This document shows positions 41,982 through 53,700 of a stretch of DNA of 64,000 nucleotides, in pieces (positions within the stretch are counted from its first letter, which is position 1; each line of letters begins with the position of its first letter). Below the pieces are notes generated by a model. That model worked only from the letters and a program-made list of their open reading frames with translations, did not search any database and was not told where the DNA came from. A program made the translations under genes and the position numbers. The DNA is taken from the NCBI RefSeq assembly GCF_011761945.1, contig NZ_JAASQV010000007.1, positions 85,089-149,088 on the forward strand. The letters run 5' to 3'. The stretch is from Sphingomonas leidyi. Lineage in GTDB: Bacteria > Pseudomonadota > Alphaproteobacteria > Sphingomonadales > Sphingomonadaceae.

Positions 41982-42385
41982 ATGGGAAAGGAAAGGCGCA
42001 GCCATGGCGTTATCTCGCCCGTGATGCGCTGATCCCATGCATCCGCGCGCACCGGGAAGATGCGCGACACCGCTTTCGAGATGACGCCGGATGCCCTGCG
42101 AGACCGCATTGTGCGCCAATGCCGATCCGCGCGGGAACAGGCGTCGTCCGCATGGGCGGCCATTTGCGATCCGCGTGCAAAGCGGCCCATCCGCTCCCCA
42201 CCCGAACCGGGGCCGGAGATTCCAGCCACCCGCCCCCAAACCCTCCCCTTCCCCCCGCCCCTCCCGCGTGCTAGCGGCACCCGCGAATCTTCGCATTCGC
42301 AGCACGCCGGTGCGCCCGCGCGGCCCTATAAGGGAGCCACGTCCCCCGAGCGCCCGGCCGGACAAAAGAAAGGACCCCGCGCCTC
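41982..42385. other. Intergenic region upstream of acnA
   Basis: 404 bp with no convincing gene. Base composition returns to GC-rich at about 41990. A pyrimidine-rich tract at about 42225-42270 and a possible TATAAG -10 element at 42327 are the only visible signals; no matching -35 was found. Confidence 0.4.
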
Positions 42386-45058
<2,673 letters not shown>

Positions 45059-45079
45059 TCCGGCACGACAGGAAATATC

Positions 45080-45110
45080 GGGGGAGGGCGGCGACGCCCT
45101 CCCCCTTTTT
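45080..45110 (+). terminator. Rho-independent terminator of acnA
   Basis: GGGGGAGGGCG, loop GCGA, CGCCCTCCCCC and then TTTTT: a perfect 11-bp stem, 22 bases after the stop. Confidence 0.95.
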
Positions 45111-45385
45111 GCGCCTTGACCGGGCGCTTGGAGGTTCGGGGCGCGGGCCTATGCCGGGCGGGCCGAAATGGCGGCGACACGTTACCCCCATTTCGGATGT
45201 GTTGCATTTCAGAAACACACAATGAAGAAACAGAGCAGCAACAATAGCTGGTGCTTTACACAAATCAGACACTCTCTAAATCCTCGCCACAACTTCGCCA
45301 ACAGGCCCCAGGGGTGGGGGTGGCGAGGAATCGGGGGATTCCACCGACTGCCCTTGGGGCAGGACCAGGGAGAGTGAGGAAAATA
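45111..45385 (+). promoter_or_regulatory. Leader region of the large TonB receptor
   Basis: 275 bp, AT-richer at 45190-45300 than the flanks. TGCCCTTGGGGCA at about 45347 could form a small hairpin. A 51-codon frame (MKKQSSNNSW..., 45222-45377) ends nine bases before the receptor ATG; it may be chance. No clear -35/-10 pair was identified. Confidence 0.35.
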
Positions 45386-48300
45386 ATGCAGAAGACTCAG
45401 ATCATACGCCTGCGCACCGGAGCGGCTCTGTCCGCCCTTGTGCTCGCGGGCTCGCTTTTTGCGGCGCCCGCGCTTGCGCAGGACGCGCCGGCCAGCACCG
45501 GCGCCACCGCCCCGCAGCAGGATGCTCCGTCCGGCGACGGCGACATCGTGGTCACCGGCACCATCTTCCGCCAGTCGGATACCCACACCGCATTGCCGGT
45601 GACGGTCATCACTGCCGAGAATCTGGAGCGCGCCGGCATCACCAACGTGACCGACGCGATCCGCTCGGCCTCGGCCGATGGCGCCGGCTCGATCGGTAAC
45701 GGCTTCACCAGCGGCTTCTCGGCCGGCGGCGCCGCCGTGTCGCTGCGCAACCTCGGCGTGTCGTCCACCCTGGTGCTGGTCGACGGCCTCCGCTCGACGA
45801 ACTTCCCGCTGAGCGACGACGGCCACAATTCCTATGTCGACCTCAACAGCATCCCGATGGTCAATGTCCAGCAGGTGCAGGTCCTCAAGGACGGCGCCTC
45901 GTCGCTGTACGGCGCGGACGCGATCGGCGGCGTGGTCAACATCATCACCCGCAAGCACATGACCGGCCTCGAGGCCGGCGTCGAAGGCGGCGCGACCCAG
46001 AAGGGCGACGGCGCGAAGTACCGCGCGAAGCTCCTCTTCGGCTATGGCGACTATGACACGCAGGGCTTCAACGTCTATATCGGCGGCGACTATGAATATG
46101 GCGGCCGCATCTCGGCCGCTTCGCGTGGTTTCCCCTTCGACACGCTCGACCTGCGTTCGATCGGCGGCAACGACAACAACCGCGCCGACGACACGCTGGG
46201 CACTGCGACGACCGATGCGATGGTCACGCGCACGCGCCAGACCGATCTCAACAATCCGCTCGCGGGTTCGGTGACGAACGCCACCACGCCGGCGATCTTC
46301 ACTTCGCTGACGCCGCTCGCGAATTGCGCCTATGGCACCTATTCGGAGAACACCGCGCAGCGCGTCGGCTCGGCCTGCAGGCACGACAACACGCGGGAAT
46401 ATGCGCAGATCACGCCGCTGCAGGAGCGCTACGACGCCGTCGGCCGCCTGAGCTTCCGCCTCGGCGAGAATGTCGAGGGCTATATCGCGGGCAGCTATGC
46501 GCATAGCCGCGTCAACATCATCTCGCCGCCGCGCGCGATCCGCCAGACCCAGGCATTCGGCGGCTCGCCGGCGACGTCGACCACCAATCCGGGCATCGTG
46601 CTGCCGGTCTATATCTGCTCGTCGGGCGTCAACTGCGCGACTGCGGCCGATCGCCAGCTCAACCCGAACAACCCCTATGCGGCGGCCTACGCCAACGATC
46701 CGGCCAATGGTGCCGCGCGCATCTATTATCTGTTCGGCGACGTCCGTTCGGGCAGCGACCGCGTCAACGAAGTGTTCCGCGTGACCAGCGGCCTGCACGG
46801 CACCTTCGGCGACAGCTGGAACTGGAATGTCGAGGCGGGCTATTCGCGCGCCGACCTGAGCCTGACCCAATATGGCTGGGCCAATCTCAACGGGCTGATC
46901 AAGGCGATCAACACCGGCTCGTACAATTTCGTCAATCCGAGCCTCAACACCCAGGCGGTCCGTGATTCGGTGCTTCCGCCGATCAACGCACGCTCGAATT
47001 CGAGCGAGCTGACCGTGGACGCGTCGCTCAGCCGCACCCTCTTCGCGCTTCCGGGCGGCGACGTGCGGATGGCCGTCGGCGGCCAGTATCGCAAGGAGAA
47101 GCTGACCAACAACAGCGCCAACCCGAACCTCGACATCCCCGGCCTCTCGACCGCGCAGGCCTATGGCGACCGCTCGGTATGGGCCGGCTATTTCGAAGTC
47201 GACGTGCCGGTGCTGGACTCGCTCAACATCGACCTGTCCGGCCGCTACGATCACTATTCGACCGGTATCGGCCGCTTCTCGCCCAAGGCGACGGCGAAGT
47301 TCCAGCCGATCAAGCAGATCGCGATCCGCGGCACCTACTCCGAAGGCTTCCGCGCACCGACCTTCGCGGAATCGGACCCGCGCAGCTCCTATTCCGGCTT
47401 TGTCGGCTACACGCCGACCGGCGCGTTCCTGACCGCGCACGCGTCCAACCCGACCTACACCGCCCCGTACAGCCTGGGCCGTGGCTATGTCGGCAACGCC
47501 GCGATCAAGCCGGAAACGGCGCGCAGCTTCACGCTCGGCGCGATCTTCGAGCCGACTCCGTGGCTGAGCTTCACGGCTGACTATTTCAACGTGAAGAAGT
47601 CGAACCTGATCGTCACCGGCCCGCTGTCGTCGGACGCGGTCAACGCCTATTACTCGGTTGCGGGCCAGACCTTCGCTTCCGCCGCGGCCGCCGCCGCTGC
47701 GGGCTGCGCCAAGGTTGCCGCGGTCGGCGCCGGCTATTCGTGCAACGTGATCGACGGTGCGGATCCCTTCGCCCCCAACGCGCTGCCGCGTCTGCTCGTC
47801 GTCAACGCGCCCTATGTGAACACCGCCTATATGGTCATCGCCGGGCTCGAGTTCACTGCCGACGCGCGCATCAAGTTCAGCGAGAACTTCCGCTGGGAAA
47901 GCCGCGTCGATGTGCAGGAGACGATGAAGTACAATCTCAACCCGGGCGGCGGCGCCGCGGTGCAGCGTTACGCCGGCACCGTGGGTCCGGAGAGCCTGTC
48001 GTCGGGCGGCGGCACGCCGCGCTGGCGCGGCAACTGGCAGAACACCTTCACCTTCGACCAGTTCTCGCTCAGCACGACGACCTATTTCGTCGGCTCGATG
48101 AAGGCGGTTGCGGCCGACCAGCCGAGCTCGGTCAACGGCGATACCTCGTGCGCTGCCTCGGCCATCTACAAGCCGACCACCGGCAATGCCGATTTCTGCC
48201 ACATCAAGAGCTTCGTCTACACGGACGTGAATCTCACGGTGAAGGTCAACGACCAGTTCAGCTTCTTCGGCCTGGTGGGCAACGTCACGAACGCGCGCGC

Positions 48301-48412
48301 GCCGCTGTTCGCGAACACCGCCTATCCGAGCCAGGTGAACACGCTGACCTCGTGGCACGCGGCGGGCCTGATCGGCCGGACGTTCCGCGCCGGCGCGAAC
48401 TTCAAGTTCTAA
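45386..48412 (+). CDS. TonB-dependent receptor
   Basis: 1008 residues, outer-membrane beta barrel. Signal peptide to ALAQ (ALSALVLAGSLFAAPALAQD), plug with GDIVVTGTIFRQSD, VSLRNLGVSSTLVLVDGLR, QVQVLKDGASSLYGADAIGG and VVNIITRK, then a barrel ending in RAGANFKF (terminal aromatic Phe needed for BAM assembly). GTGAGGA lies 5 bases before ATG 45386; the longer frame from 45251 was rejected because it lacks a signal. Substrate unknown, since no transport operon is adjacent. Confidence 0.95.
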   Translation: MQKTQIIRLRTGAALSALVLAGSLFAAPALAQDAPASTGATAPQQDAPSGDGDIVVTGTIFRQSDTHTALPVTVITAENLERAGITNVTDAIRSASADGAGSIGNGFTSGFSAGGAAVSLRNLGVSSTLVLVDGLRSTNFPLSDDGHNSYVDLNSIPMVNVQQVQVLKDGASSLYGADAIGGVVNIITRKHMTGLEAGVEGGATQKGDGAKYRAKLLFGYGDYDTQGFNVYIGGDYEYGGRISAASRGFPFDTLDLRSIGGNDNNRADDTLGTATTDAMVTRTRQTDLNNPLAGSVTNATTPAIFTSLTPLANCAYGTYSENTAQRVGSACRHDNTREYAQITPLQERYDAVGRLSFRLGENVEGYIAGSYAHSRVNIISPPRAIRQTQAFGGSPATSTTNPGIVLPVYICSSGVNCATAADRQLNPNNPYAAAYANDPANGAARIYYLFGDVRSGSDRVNEVFRVTSGLHGTFGDSWNWNVEAGYSRADLSLTQYGWANLNGLIKAINTGSYNFVNPSLNTQAVRDSVLPPINARSNSSELTVDASLSRTLFALPGGDVRMAVGGQYRKEKLTNNSANPNLDIPGLSTAQAYGDRSVWAGYFEVDVPVLDSLNIDLSGRYDHYSTGIGRFSPKATAKFQPIKQIAIRGTYSEGFRAPTFAESDPRSSYSGFVGYTPTGAFLTAHASNPTYTAPYSLGRGYVGNAAIKPETARSFTLGAIFEPTPWLSFTADYFNVKKSNLIVTGPLSSDAVNAYYSVAGQTFASAAAAAAAGCAKVAAVGAGYSCNVIDGADPFAPNALPRLLVVNAPYVNTAYMVIAGLEFTADARIKFSENFRWESRVDVQETMKYNLNPGGGAAVQRYAGTVGPESLSSGGGTPRWRGNWQNTFTFDQFSLSTTTYFVGSMKAVAADQPSSVNGDTSCAASAIYKPTTGNADFCHIKSFVYTDVNLTVKVNDQFSFFGLVGNVTNARAPLFANTAYPSQVNTLTSWHAAGLIGRTFRAGANFKF

Positions 48413-48433
48413 CCGCAGGCACGGCAAAAATTT

Positions 48434-48466
48434 GGGGCGGTACCTTCGGGTACCGCCCCTTTTTTT
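48434..48466 (+). terminator. Rho-independent terminator of the TonB receptor gene
   Basis: GGGGCGGTACC, TTCG, GGTACCGCCCC, then seven T: a perfect 11-bp stem with a stable tetraloop. Confidence 0.95.
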
Positions 48467-48510
48467 GTGCCCCGTCCAGGCGGGCGCGCCACCCGGGAAA
48501 TGCTTCCGGT

Positions 48511-48978
48511 TCAGCCGGCGGCGGGAACGCCGAGCAGCTCGATCTTGAACAGCAGCGTGGCGCCGCCGGGGATCGGCCCCTTGCCCTTGAAGCCATAGCC
48601 AAGGTCGGCGGGGATCGCGACTTCGAACGTGTCCCCCACGCCCATCAGCGGCACCGCGACCTGCCAGCCCTTGATCAGCATGCCGAGCGGGAAAGTCGCC
48701 GGCTCGCCGCGATCATAGGAGCTGTCGAACTTGGTGCCGTCGATGAAGGTGCCGGCATAATGGAGGGTGACCGTATCGGCCACCGTCGGGTGCCTGCCCG
48801 TGCCATCGCCCTTCACGCGGCGCCAGCGCAGCCCTTCCGGCGTGCTGTGCCAGCCGTCCGCGCCGTTGAGCTTGGCCAGCGCCAGCATCTGCTGGCTCTG
48901 CCAGGCCATGTCCTGCGAACGATCGGGCGCAGGCGCATCCTGCGCGGCGAGCAGGGCGAGAGCGGCGAGAAACGACAT
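48511..48978 (-). CDS. FKBP-type peptidyl-prolyl cis-trans isomerase
   Basis: 155 residues. Leader MSFLAALALLAAQDAPAPD suggests export. TVTLHYAGTFIDGTKFDSSY, ATFPLGMLIKGWQVAVPLMG and YGFKGKGPIPGGATLLFKIE are FKBP motifs. It speeds proline isomerisation during folding in the periplasm. It follows mtnP by 12 bp as the last gene of a three-gene operon. Confidence 0.93.
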   Translation of the reverse strand: MSFLAALALLAAQDAPAPDRSQDMAWQSQQMLALAKLNGADGWHSTPEGLRWRRVKGDGTGRHPTVADTVTLHYAGTFIDGTKFDSSYDRGEPATFPLGMLIKGWQVAVPLMGVGDTFEVAIPADLGYGFKGKGPIPGGATLLFKIELLGVPAAG

Positions 48979-48990
48979 GGCGGGGAATCC

Positions 48991-49860
48991 TTAGTTGGAG
49001 AGAGCCCGGCCGGCGACGGCGTCGAGCTTGCGTAGCAGATGCGGATCGCGCGCGTTCGGCGCGGTGATCAGCGCATAGTCGAGGCAGGTATCGATCGGCG
49101 AGGCTGGCCGCTCCTCGGGCAGGTTCCGGAGCAGGTGCATCACCAGCTTGCGCGCCTTGTCGGCATTGGTGCCGAGCTGGGCGATCACCGTGGCGACGTC
49201 GACTGCCTCCTCGCCCTCCCGCCAGCAATCATAGTCGGTGACCATGCCGACCAGCGCATAGGGCAACTCGGCTTCGCGGGCGAGCTTGGCCTCGGGCATG
49301 CCGGTCATGCCGATGATGTGGCAGCCCCAGCTGCGATAGAGATGGCTCTCGGCGCGAGTCGAGAATTGCGGCCCCTCCATCGCCAGATAGGTGCCGCCGG
49401 CATGGGTAGTGGCGCCCGCCGCCCGAGCCGCATCCGCCGCCAGCGCAGAGAGGCGCGGGCAGACCGGATCGGCCATCGAGACATGCGCGACCAGCCCTGC
49501 GCCGAAGAAGCTCGAGGGCCGGCCCTTGGTCCGGTCGATGAACTGGTCGGCGATGGTGAAGGTGCCCGGCGCCCGCTCCTCGGCCAGCGAGCCGACCGAG
49601 GAGATGGCGAGCACGTCGGTCACCCCCAGGCGCTTCAGCACGTCGATATTGGCGCGGACGTTCAGGTCCGACGGCGAGATGCGGTGCCCGCGGCCATGGC
49701 GCGGCAGGAACACCACGCGGACATGCCCCACCCGGCCGACGAAGCAATCGTCCGAGGGCTTGCCCCAGGGGCTCTCGGTCGAGATCCATTCGCCGCCCTC
49801 GATGCCTTCGACATCATAGAGCCCCGATCCGCCGATGATCCCGATCGTCCAGCCACCCAT
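48991..49860 (-). CDS. mtnP: S-methyl-5'-thioadenosine phosphorylase
   Basis: 289 residues. GIIGGSGLYDVEGIEGGEWI, FLPRHGRGHRISPSDLNVRA, ISSVGSLAEERAPGTFTIAD and YLAMEGPQFSTRAESHLY are MTAP-family motifs. It cleaves methylthioadenosine to adenine and 5-methylthioribose-1-phosphate in polyamine/methionine salvage. GGGGTAGG precedes the ATG; three bases separate it from the permease stop. Confidence 0.96.
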   Translation of the reverse strand: MGGWTIGIIGGSGLYDVEGIEGGEWISTESPWGKPSDDCFVGRVGHVRVVFLPRHGRGHRISPSDLNVRANIDVLKRLGVTDVLAISSVGSLAEERAPGTFTIADQFIDRTKGRPSSFFGAGLVAHVSMADPVCPRLSALAADAARAAGATTHAGGTYLAMEGPQFSTRAESHLYRSWGCHIIGMTGMPEAKLAREAELPYALVGMVTDYDCWREGEEAVDVATVIAQLGTNADKARKLVMHLLRNLPEERPASPIDTCLDYALITAPNARDPHLLRKLDAVAGRALSN

Positions 49861-49863
49861 CGC

Positions 49864-51285
49864 CTACCCCTTTGCTGCGTTGCGGCGTGCATAGGCGAAG
49901 TAGACGACCAAACCCAAGAGGTTCCAGACGCCGAACGCGACCTGCGTCTGATGCGGCAGGCTGAGGAAGAGATAGAGACAGCCGAAGATTGCGCCGAGCC
50001 CGACAACCCAGGCCGCCGGCGTGCGGAACGGGCGCACGGCGTCGGGCATGCGGCGGCGCATGACCAACAGGCAGAGCCCCACCGCGGCGAAGGCGGTCAG
50101 CGTACCGGCATTGGCGAGCGCGGCGATCTCGTCGATCGGGAAGAAGGCGGCGAAGAAGCTCACCACACCGGCGGTGAAGACGGTGATGCGCACCGGCGTG
50201 CCGCGCTTCGAGACCTTGGCCAGGCTCTCGGGCAACATCCGATCGCGGGCCATCACGAAGAAGATGCGGCTCTGGCCATAGAGGAAGCCGAGAATCACGG
50301 TGGGCAGCGCGATCACCGCGCTGGCCGCCAGGAACGTCGCGACGCCCGGCTGGCCGACTTCGCGCAGGATCAGCGCCAGCGGCTCGGGGCTGTTGGTGAA
50401 GCGCGTATAGCTGAGCGCGCCCACCGCGGCGACGGCGACGACCATGTAGATCGCGACGCAGACCACCATCGAGCCGACGATGCCGATGGCTAGGTCGCGC
50501 CCGGGATTCTTGGCTTCCTCGGCAGCGGTGGAGATCGCATCGAAGCCGTAGAACGCGAAGAAGATGATCGCCGCGGCGGCCATCACGCCCCGTTCCACGC
50601 CGTCGGGGCCCATATGCTTGGTGAAGCCGAACGGGCTGAACGGCTCCAGATTGGCGGCGTTGAAATAGGGCAAGGCGACGGCGACGAACACGGCGAGCGC
50701 GATCAGCTTCACCACCACGAGGATGGCGTTGATCGTGGCGCTCTCGCGCGTGCCGACGCAGAGCAGCCCGGCGACGACCGCGACGATGAACAGCGCCGGC
50801 ACGTTCACGCCCCATTCGACCACCTGCCAGCCCGCCATCCTGGGCCCATGCGACAAGGCGGCGGGCAGGTGCACGCCGATCCCCTCGAGGAAACCATGCG
50901 TATAGCCCGACCAGCCAACCGCCACGGTGGCCACCACCAGCGTATATTCGGCAAGCAGGCTCCAGCCGACCACCCAGGCGACGATCTCGCCCAGCGACGC
51001 ATAGCTATAGGTATAGGCGCTGCCCGAGGCGGGGATCATCGTCGCCATCTCGGCATAGGCCAGCGCGGCGCAGGCGCAGATCGCCCCCGCGACGACGAAG
51101 GAGAGGATCACCGCCGGCCCGGCACGATCCGCGCCGACGCCGATCAGGGTGAGGATGCCGGTCCCCACGATCGCCCCCACGCCGAGCGCGACGAGATGCG
51201 GCCAGGAAAGCGTGCGCGCGAGCCGATGCTCGGGCGGGCGGTCTTCCTCCGCGACGATCTGCTTCAACCGGAACAGGCTGGCCAT
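49864..51285 (-). CDS. APC-family amino acid permease
   Basis: 473 residues, 12-13 helices. LVALGVGAIVGTGILTLIGV is the helix-1 signature, followed by GSAYTYSYASLGEIVAWVVG and FYGFDAISTAAEEAKNPGRD. These match cationic amino acid transporters of the YfnA/CAT group. Start ATG 51285 follows GGGGAGT. Together with mtnP it may link uptake of an amino acid (possibly methionine or a polyamine precursor) with methylthioadenosine salvage, which is inference. Confidence 0.93.
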   Translation of the reverse strand: MASLFRLKQIVAEEDRPPEHRLARTLSWPHLVALGVGAIVGTGILTLIGVGADRAGPAVILSFVVAGAICACAALAYAEMATMIPASGSAYTYSYASLGEIVAWVVGWSLLAEYTLVVATVAVGWSGYTHGFLEGIGVHLPAALSHGPRMAGWQVVEWGVNVPALFIVAVVAGLLCVGTRESATINAILVVVKLIALAVFVAVALPYFNAANLEPFSPFGFTKHMGPDGVERGVMAAAAIIFFAFYGFDAISTAAEEAKNPGRDLAIGIVGSMVVCVAIYMVVAVAAVGALSYTRFTNSPEPLALILREVGQPGVATFLAASAVIALPTVILGFLYGQSRIFFVMARDRMLPESLAKVSKRGTPVRITVFTAGVVSFFAAFFPIDEIAALANAGTLTAFAAVGLCLLVMRRRMPDAVRPFRTPAAWVVGLGAIFGCLYLFLSLPHQTQVAFGVWNLLGLVVYFAYARRNAAKG

Positions 51286-51450
51286 CGATACTCCCCTATC
51301 TCTTTGGGAGAGTGGTGTAGCGCGGCGGAGGGCCGGCGCAACTTTGTTTCGCACGCCCCCCTCCCCGGGGGGTGGGAGAAATGCCGTTCAGCCTTCCGTC
51401 AGCCGAAGGGCGCGATCGTTCCGCGTCCGACCCCGCCTGGGAGAACGCCC

Positions 51451-51942
51451 GTGCTGCTGCTCACCGCCCTCGCGCTCGCCTTGAGCGTGCCGCAGGATCC
51501 GCCCGCCAATCCGCAGATCGACTATGCCGCCTTCACCACCCTGACGCATGACGTGCGTGCGCTGCGGGCCGGGCGCCTCCTGCCCTTTGCGCGCTTCCAG
51601 GCGATGGCGGGGGAGAAAGGCGCACTGCTGCTCGACGCCCGCTCGAAGGACGCTTTCGCGCGCGGCCACATCGCCGGCGCGGTCAACCTGCCGCTCACCG
51701 ATTTCACCGCGGAATCGCTGGCGGCGGCGATCGGGCCGAACCGGAACCGCCCGATCCTGATCTATTGCAACAACAATTTCTCGAACCATCGCGCACCGGT
51801 GCCGCTCAAGGCGGCGCCGCTCGCGCTCAACATCCAGACCTTCATCAACCTTGTCGGCTATGGCTATGAGAATGTCTGGGAGCTTGGCGACGTAGTGAAC
51901 TTCGACGATCCGAAGGTCGGCTGGGTCGCGTCGCCGGCCTGA
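51451..51942 (+). CDS. Exported rhodanese-like domain protein
   Basis: 163 residues from a GTG start after GGGAGAA; no ATG is available in frame. Leader MLLLTALALALSVPQ. LLLDARSKDAFARGHIAGAV is the rhodanese signature and ILIYCNNNFSNHRAPV carries the loop Cys. Probably periplasmic sulfur-transfer or phosphatase-like domain. Convergent with the next gene, four bases apart. Confidence 0.82.
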   Translation: MLLLTALALALSVPQDPPANPQIDYAAFTTLTHDVRALRAGRLLPFARFQAMAGEKGALLLDARSKDAFARGHIAGAVNLPLTDFTAESLAAAIGPNRNRPILIYCNNNFSNHRAPVPLKAAPLALNIQTFINLVGYGYENVWELGDVVNFDDPKVGWVASPA

Positions 51943-51946
51943 TCCA

Positions 51947-52759
51947 TCAGGGCCGGCGCGGCGTCGGCGCGAACTGGTCGACGAGCAGCCGCCATCCGGC
52001 GGCTCCATGATGCCAGACGCGGACATAGTGCCCGATGCGCACGCCGCCATCCTCGACCTGGCCATAGCTATAGGCAAGATCGCCCGCGGAGGAGCGTCCG
52101 CCGCCAAGGCGCTTGCCGGCCCCCTTCGGCCCGCGCGCGGCCAGCGCGACACCCGCTTCGCCGATCGCCGGCGGCGCGCCGGCGCGCAGCACCCGCCCGT
52201 CGGCCGCCAGGAATCCGGCCAGCGCCGAGATATCGGCGTCGAGCCGTTGCTCGACCGCGGCGAGATCCTCGCTGTGCGCCGGCGCCCCCGGATCGCCGAG
52301 CCGCGCCACCTGCGCCGGCATCGCCACCTCGCCTGCAGCAAGAGGCGGGGAACCCGAATCGATCAACCAGCGCCAGTCGCCATCCTTGCCCCGGTGCCAG
52401 ATGGTGAAGAACTGGCCGTGCGACACGCGATCGCCGCGCCGCATGACATAAGGGCCAGTGGTGAAGCCCGGGTCTCCCGATCGGGCAATGCCCGCGGCTT
52501 CGGGTTGCCACTCCAGCCGGGCGCCCGGCGCATCCGTCTGCCTGGCGAGTTCGGGCGCCGCCGGGCGCGGCGCGGGCGAAATCAGCAGCCCGTCGGGCGA
52601 GACATGCGCGCGGAAGGCAGGGGTGATCCCCAATGTCGTGGCATCGGCGGCAAAGCGCCGCTCGGCGGCGACGAGCGTCTCGAAATCGTCGCCCGCCGGA
52701 GCATTGGCCAGGGCGAGCAGCGCCATGGCGGCAAACGCCCGGATCCTGGGCTTCGGCAT
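51947..52759 (-). CDS. Exported protein with tandem NTF2-like (DUF4440-type) segments
   Basis: 270 residues with signal peptide (MPKPRIRAFAAMALLALANA). FETLVAAERRFAADATTLGI and FFTIWHRGKDGDWRWLIDSG form one NTF2-like unit; EDLAAVEQRLDADISALAGF and HYVRVWHHGAAGWRLLVDQF form a second. Such domains bind small molecules or act as dehydratases. The frame runs upstream to 53224 but that part lacks coding character. Function unknown. Confidence 0.8.
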   Translation of the reverse strand: MPKPRIRAFAAMALLALANAPAGDDFETLVAAERRFAADATTLGITPAFRAHVSPDGLLISPAPRPAAPELARQTDAPGARLEWQPEAAGIARSGDPGFTTGPYVMRRGDRVSHGQFFTIWHRGKDGDWRWLIDSGSPPLAAGEVAMPAQVARLGDPGAPAHSEDLAAVEQRLDADISALAGFLAADGRVLRAGAPPAIGEAGVALAARGPKGAGKRLGGGRSSAGDLAYSYGQVEDGGVRIGHYVRVWHHGAAGWRLLVDQFAPTPRRP

Positions 52760-52908
52760 GGGCGGTCTCCAACTCGTCTTCGCTCGTCTCGTCCAAGGCC
52801 GATAGGCCCGCGCGCCACCGCATCCTTCTCCTTCGCGATGGGAGCCGTCGCATTCGCGACGAGCCCGGGCGACCGGGCCACCGGCCCCTCCCCGAATGCC
52901 GACCCGTC

Positions 52909-53700
52909 CTAGAGCTTGAGCACGGCCTCGACGGTGGCCTGGTAATTGGGGCCCACCTGCAGCACCGCATCGTCCGACAGCACGACCCGCAATGCCCCCT
53001 TGCCCGGACGCTCGACGCCCACCACCGCGCCGATCCGCACGATATGCGAGCGATGGATGCGCAGCATCAGCGCGGGATCGAGCCGCTGCTCGATATCGTT
53101 CATGCGCGCGCGCAATATGTGACTCTTGAGCGGCGTGTTGAGCAGCACATAGTCGCGCGCGGCTTCGATCCAGTCGATCATCGAGACCGGGACGAGCACC
53201 GCGCCCTGGCGGCCCGGCACCCATATGCCCTGGTCATAGGGCGATTCCACCGCCGGGGCAGGCGCGGCGCGTGCATCGTTGCGAAGCGCCGCCAGCGTTG
53301 CGCCGAGCTCGGCCACCTGCCCCTCGGCATCGCGCAGCGCGCGTCGGCGCCGCGCGCGCTCGACGCCGAGGCGCAGGCGATCGAACGCCACGGGCTTCAG
53401 CAAATAATCCGCCGCTTCCACTTCAAAGGCATCGGTGGCGAAGCGATCGAACGCCGTGACGAAGATGATCTCCGGCCGGTGTCCTTCGGGGCGCAGCGCG
53501 CGTGCGATCTCCATGCCGCTGCGGCCGGGCATCTGGATATCGAGGATGATCAGATCGGGTTCCAGCGCGCGGATCTTCTCCACGGCTTCCACGCCGTCGC
53601 TCGCGGTGCCGGCCACTTCGACATCCTCGATCGCGTTGAAGCCCACCTTCAGCCGGTCCAGCGCCAAAGGCTCGTCGTCGACCAACAGCACCCGCATCAT
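52909..53700 (-). CDS. LytTR-family response regulator
   Basis: 263 residues. Receiver domain with VDDEPLALDRL, phospho-Asp in LIILDIQMPG and conserved Lys in LLKPVAFDRL; C-terminal LytTR DNA-binding domain with WIEAARDYVLLNT and MLRIHRSHIVRIG. AlgR/LytR type. Its ATG overlaps the stop of the kinase gene by four bases, so the pair is a two-component system. Confidence 0.95.
   Translation of the reverse strand: MMRVLLVDDEPLALDRLKVGFNAIEDVEVAGTASDGVEAVEKIRALEPDLIILDIQMPGRSGMEIARALRPEGHRPEIIFVTAFDRFATDAFEVEAADYLLKPVAFDRLRLGVERARRRRALRDAEGQVAELGATLAALRNDARAAPAPAVESPYDQGIWVPGRQGAVLVPVSMIDWIEAARDYVLLNTPLKSHILRARMNDIEQRLDPALMLRIHRSHIVRIGAVVGVERPGKGALRVVLSDDAVLQVGPNYQATVEAVLKL

Noticed and set aside
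45222..45377. Upstream open frame of 51 codons before the TonB receptor
   Set aside because: No ribosome site of note and an unusual composition; it may be chance. Kept only as a remark in the leader entry.
45209..48427. 1072-codon antisense frame opposite the TonB receptor
   Set aside because: It is a shadow of the receptor gene; its product has no domain and is full of Arg and Gly, and the receptor motifs are clear on the plus strand.
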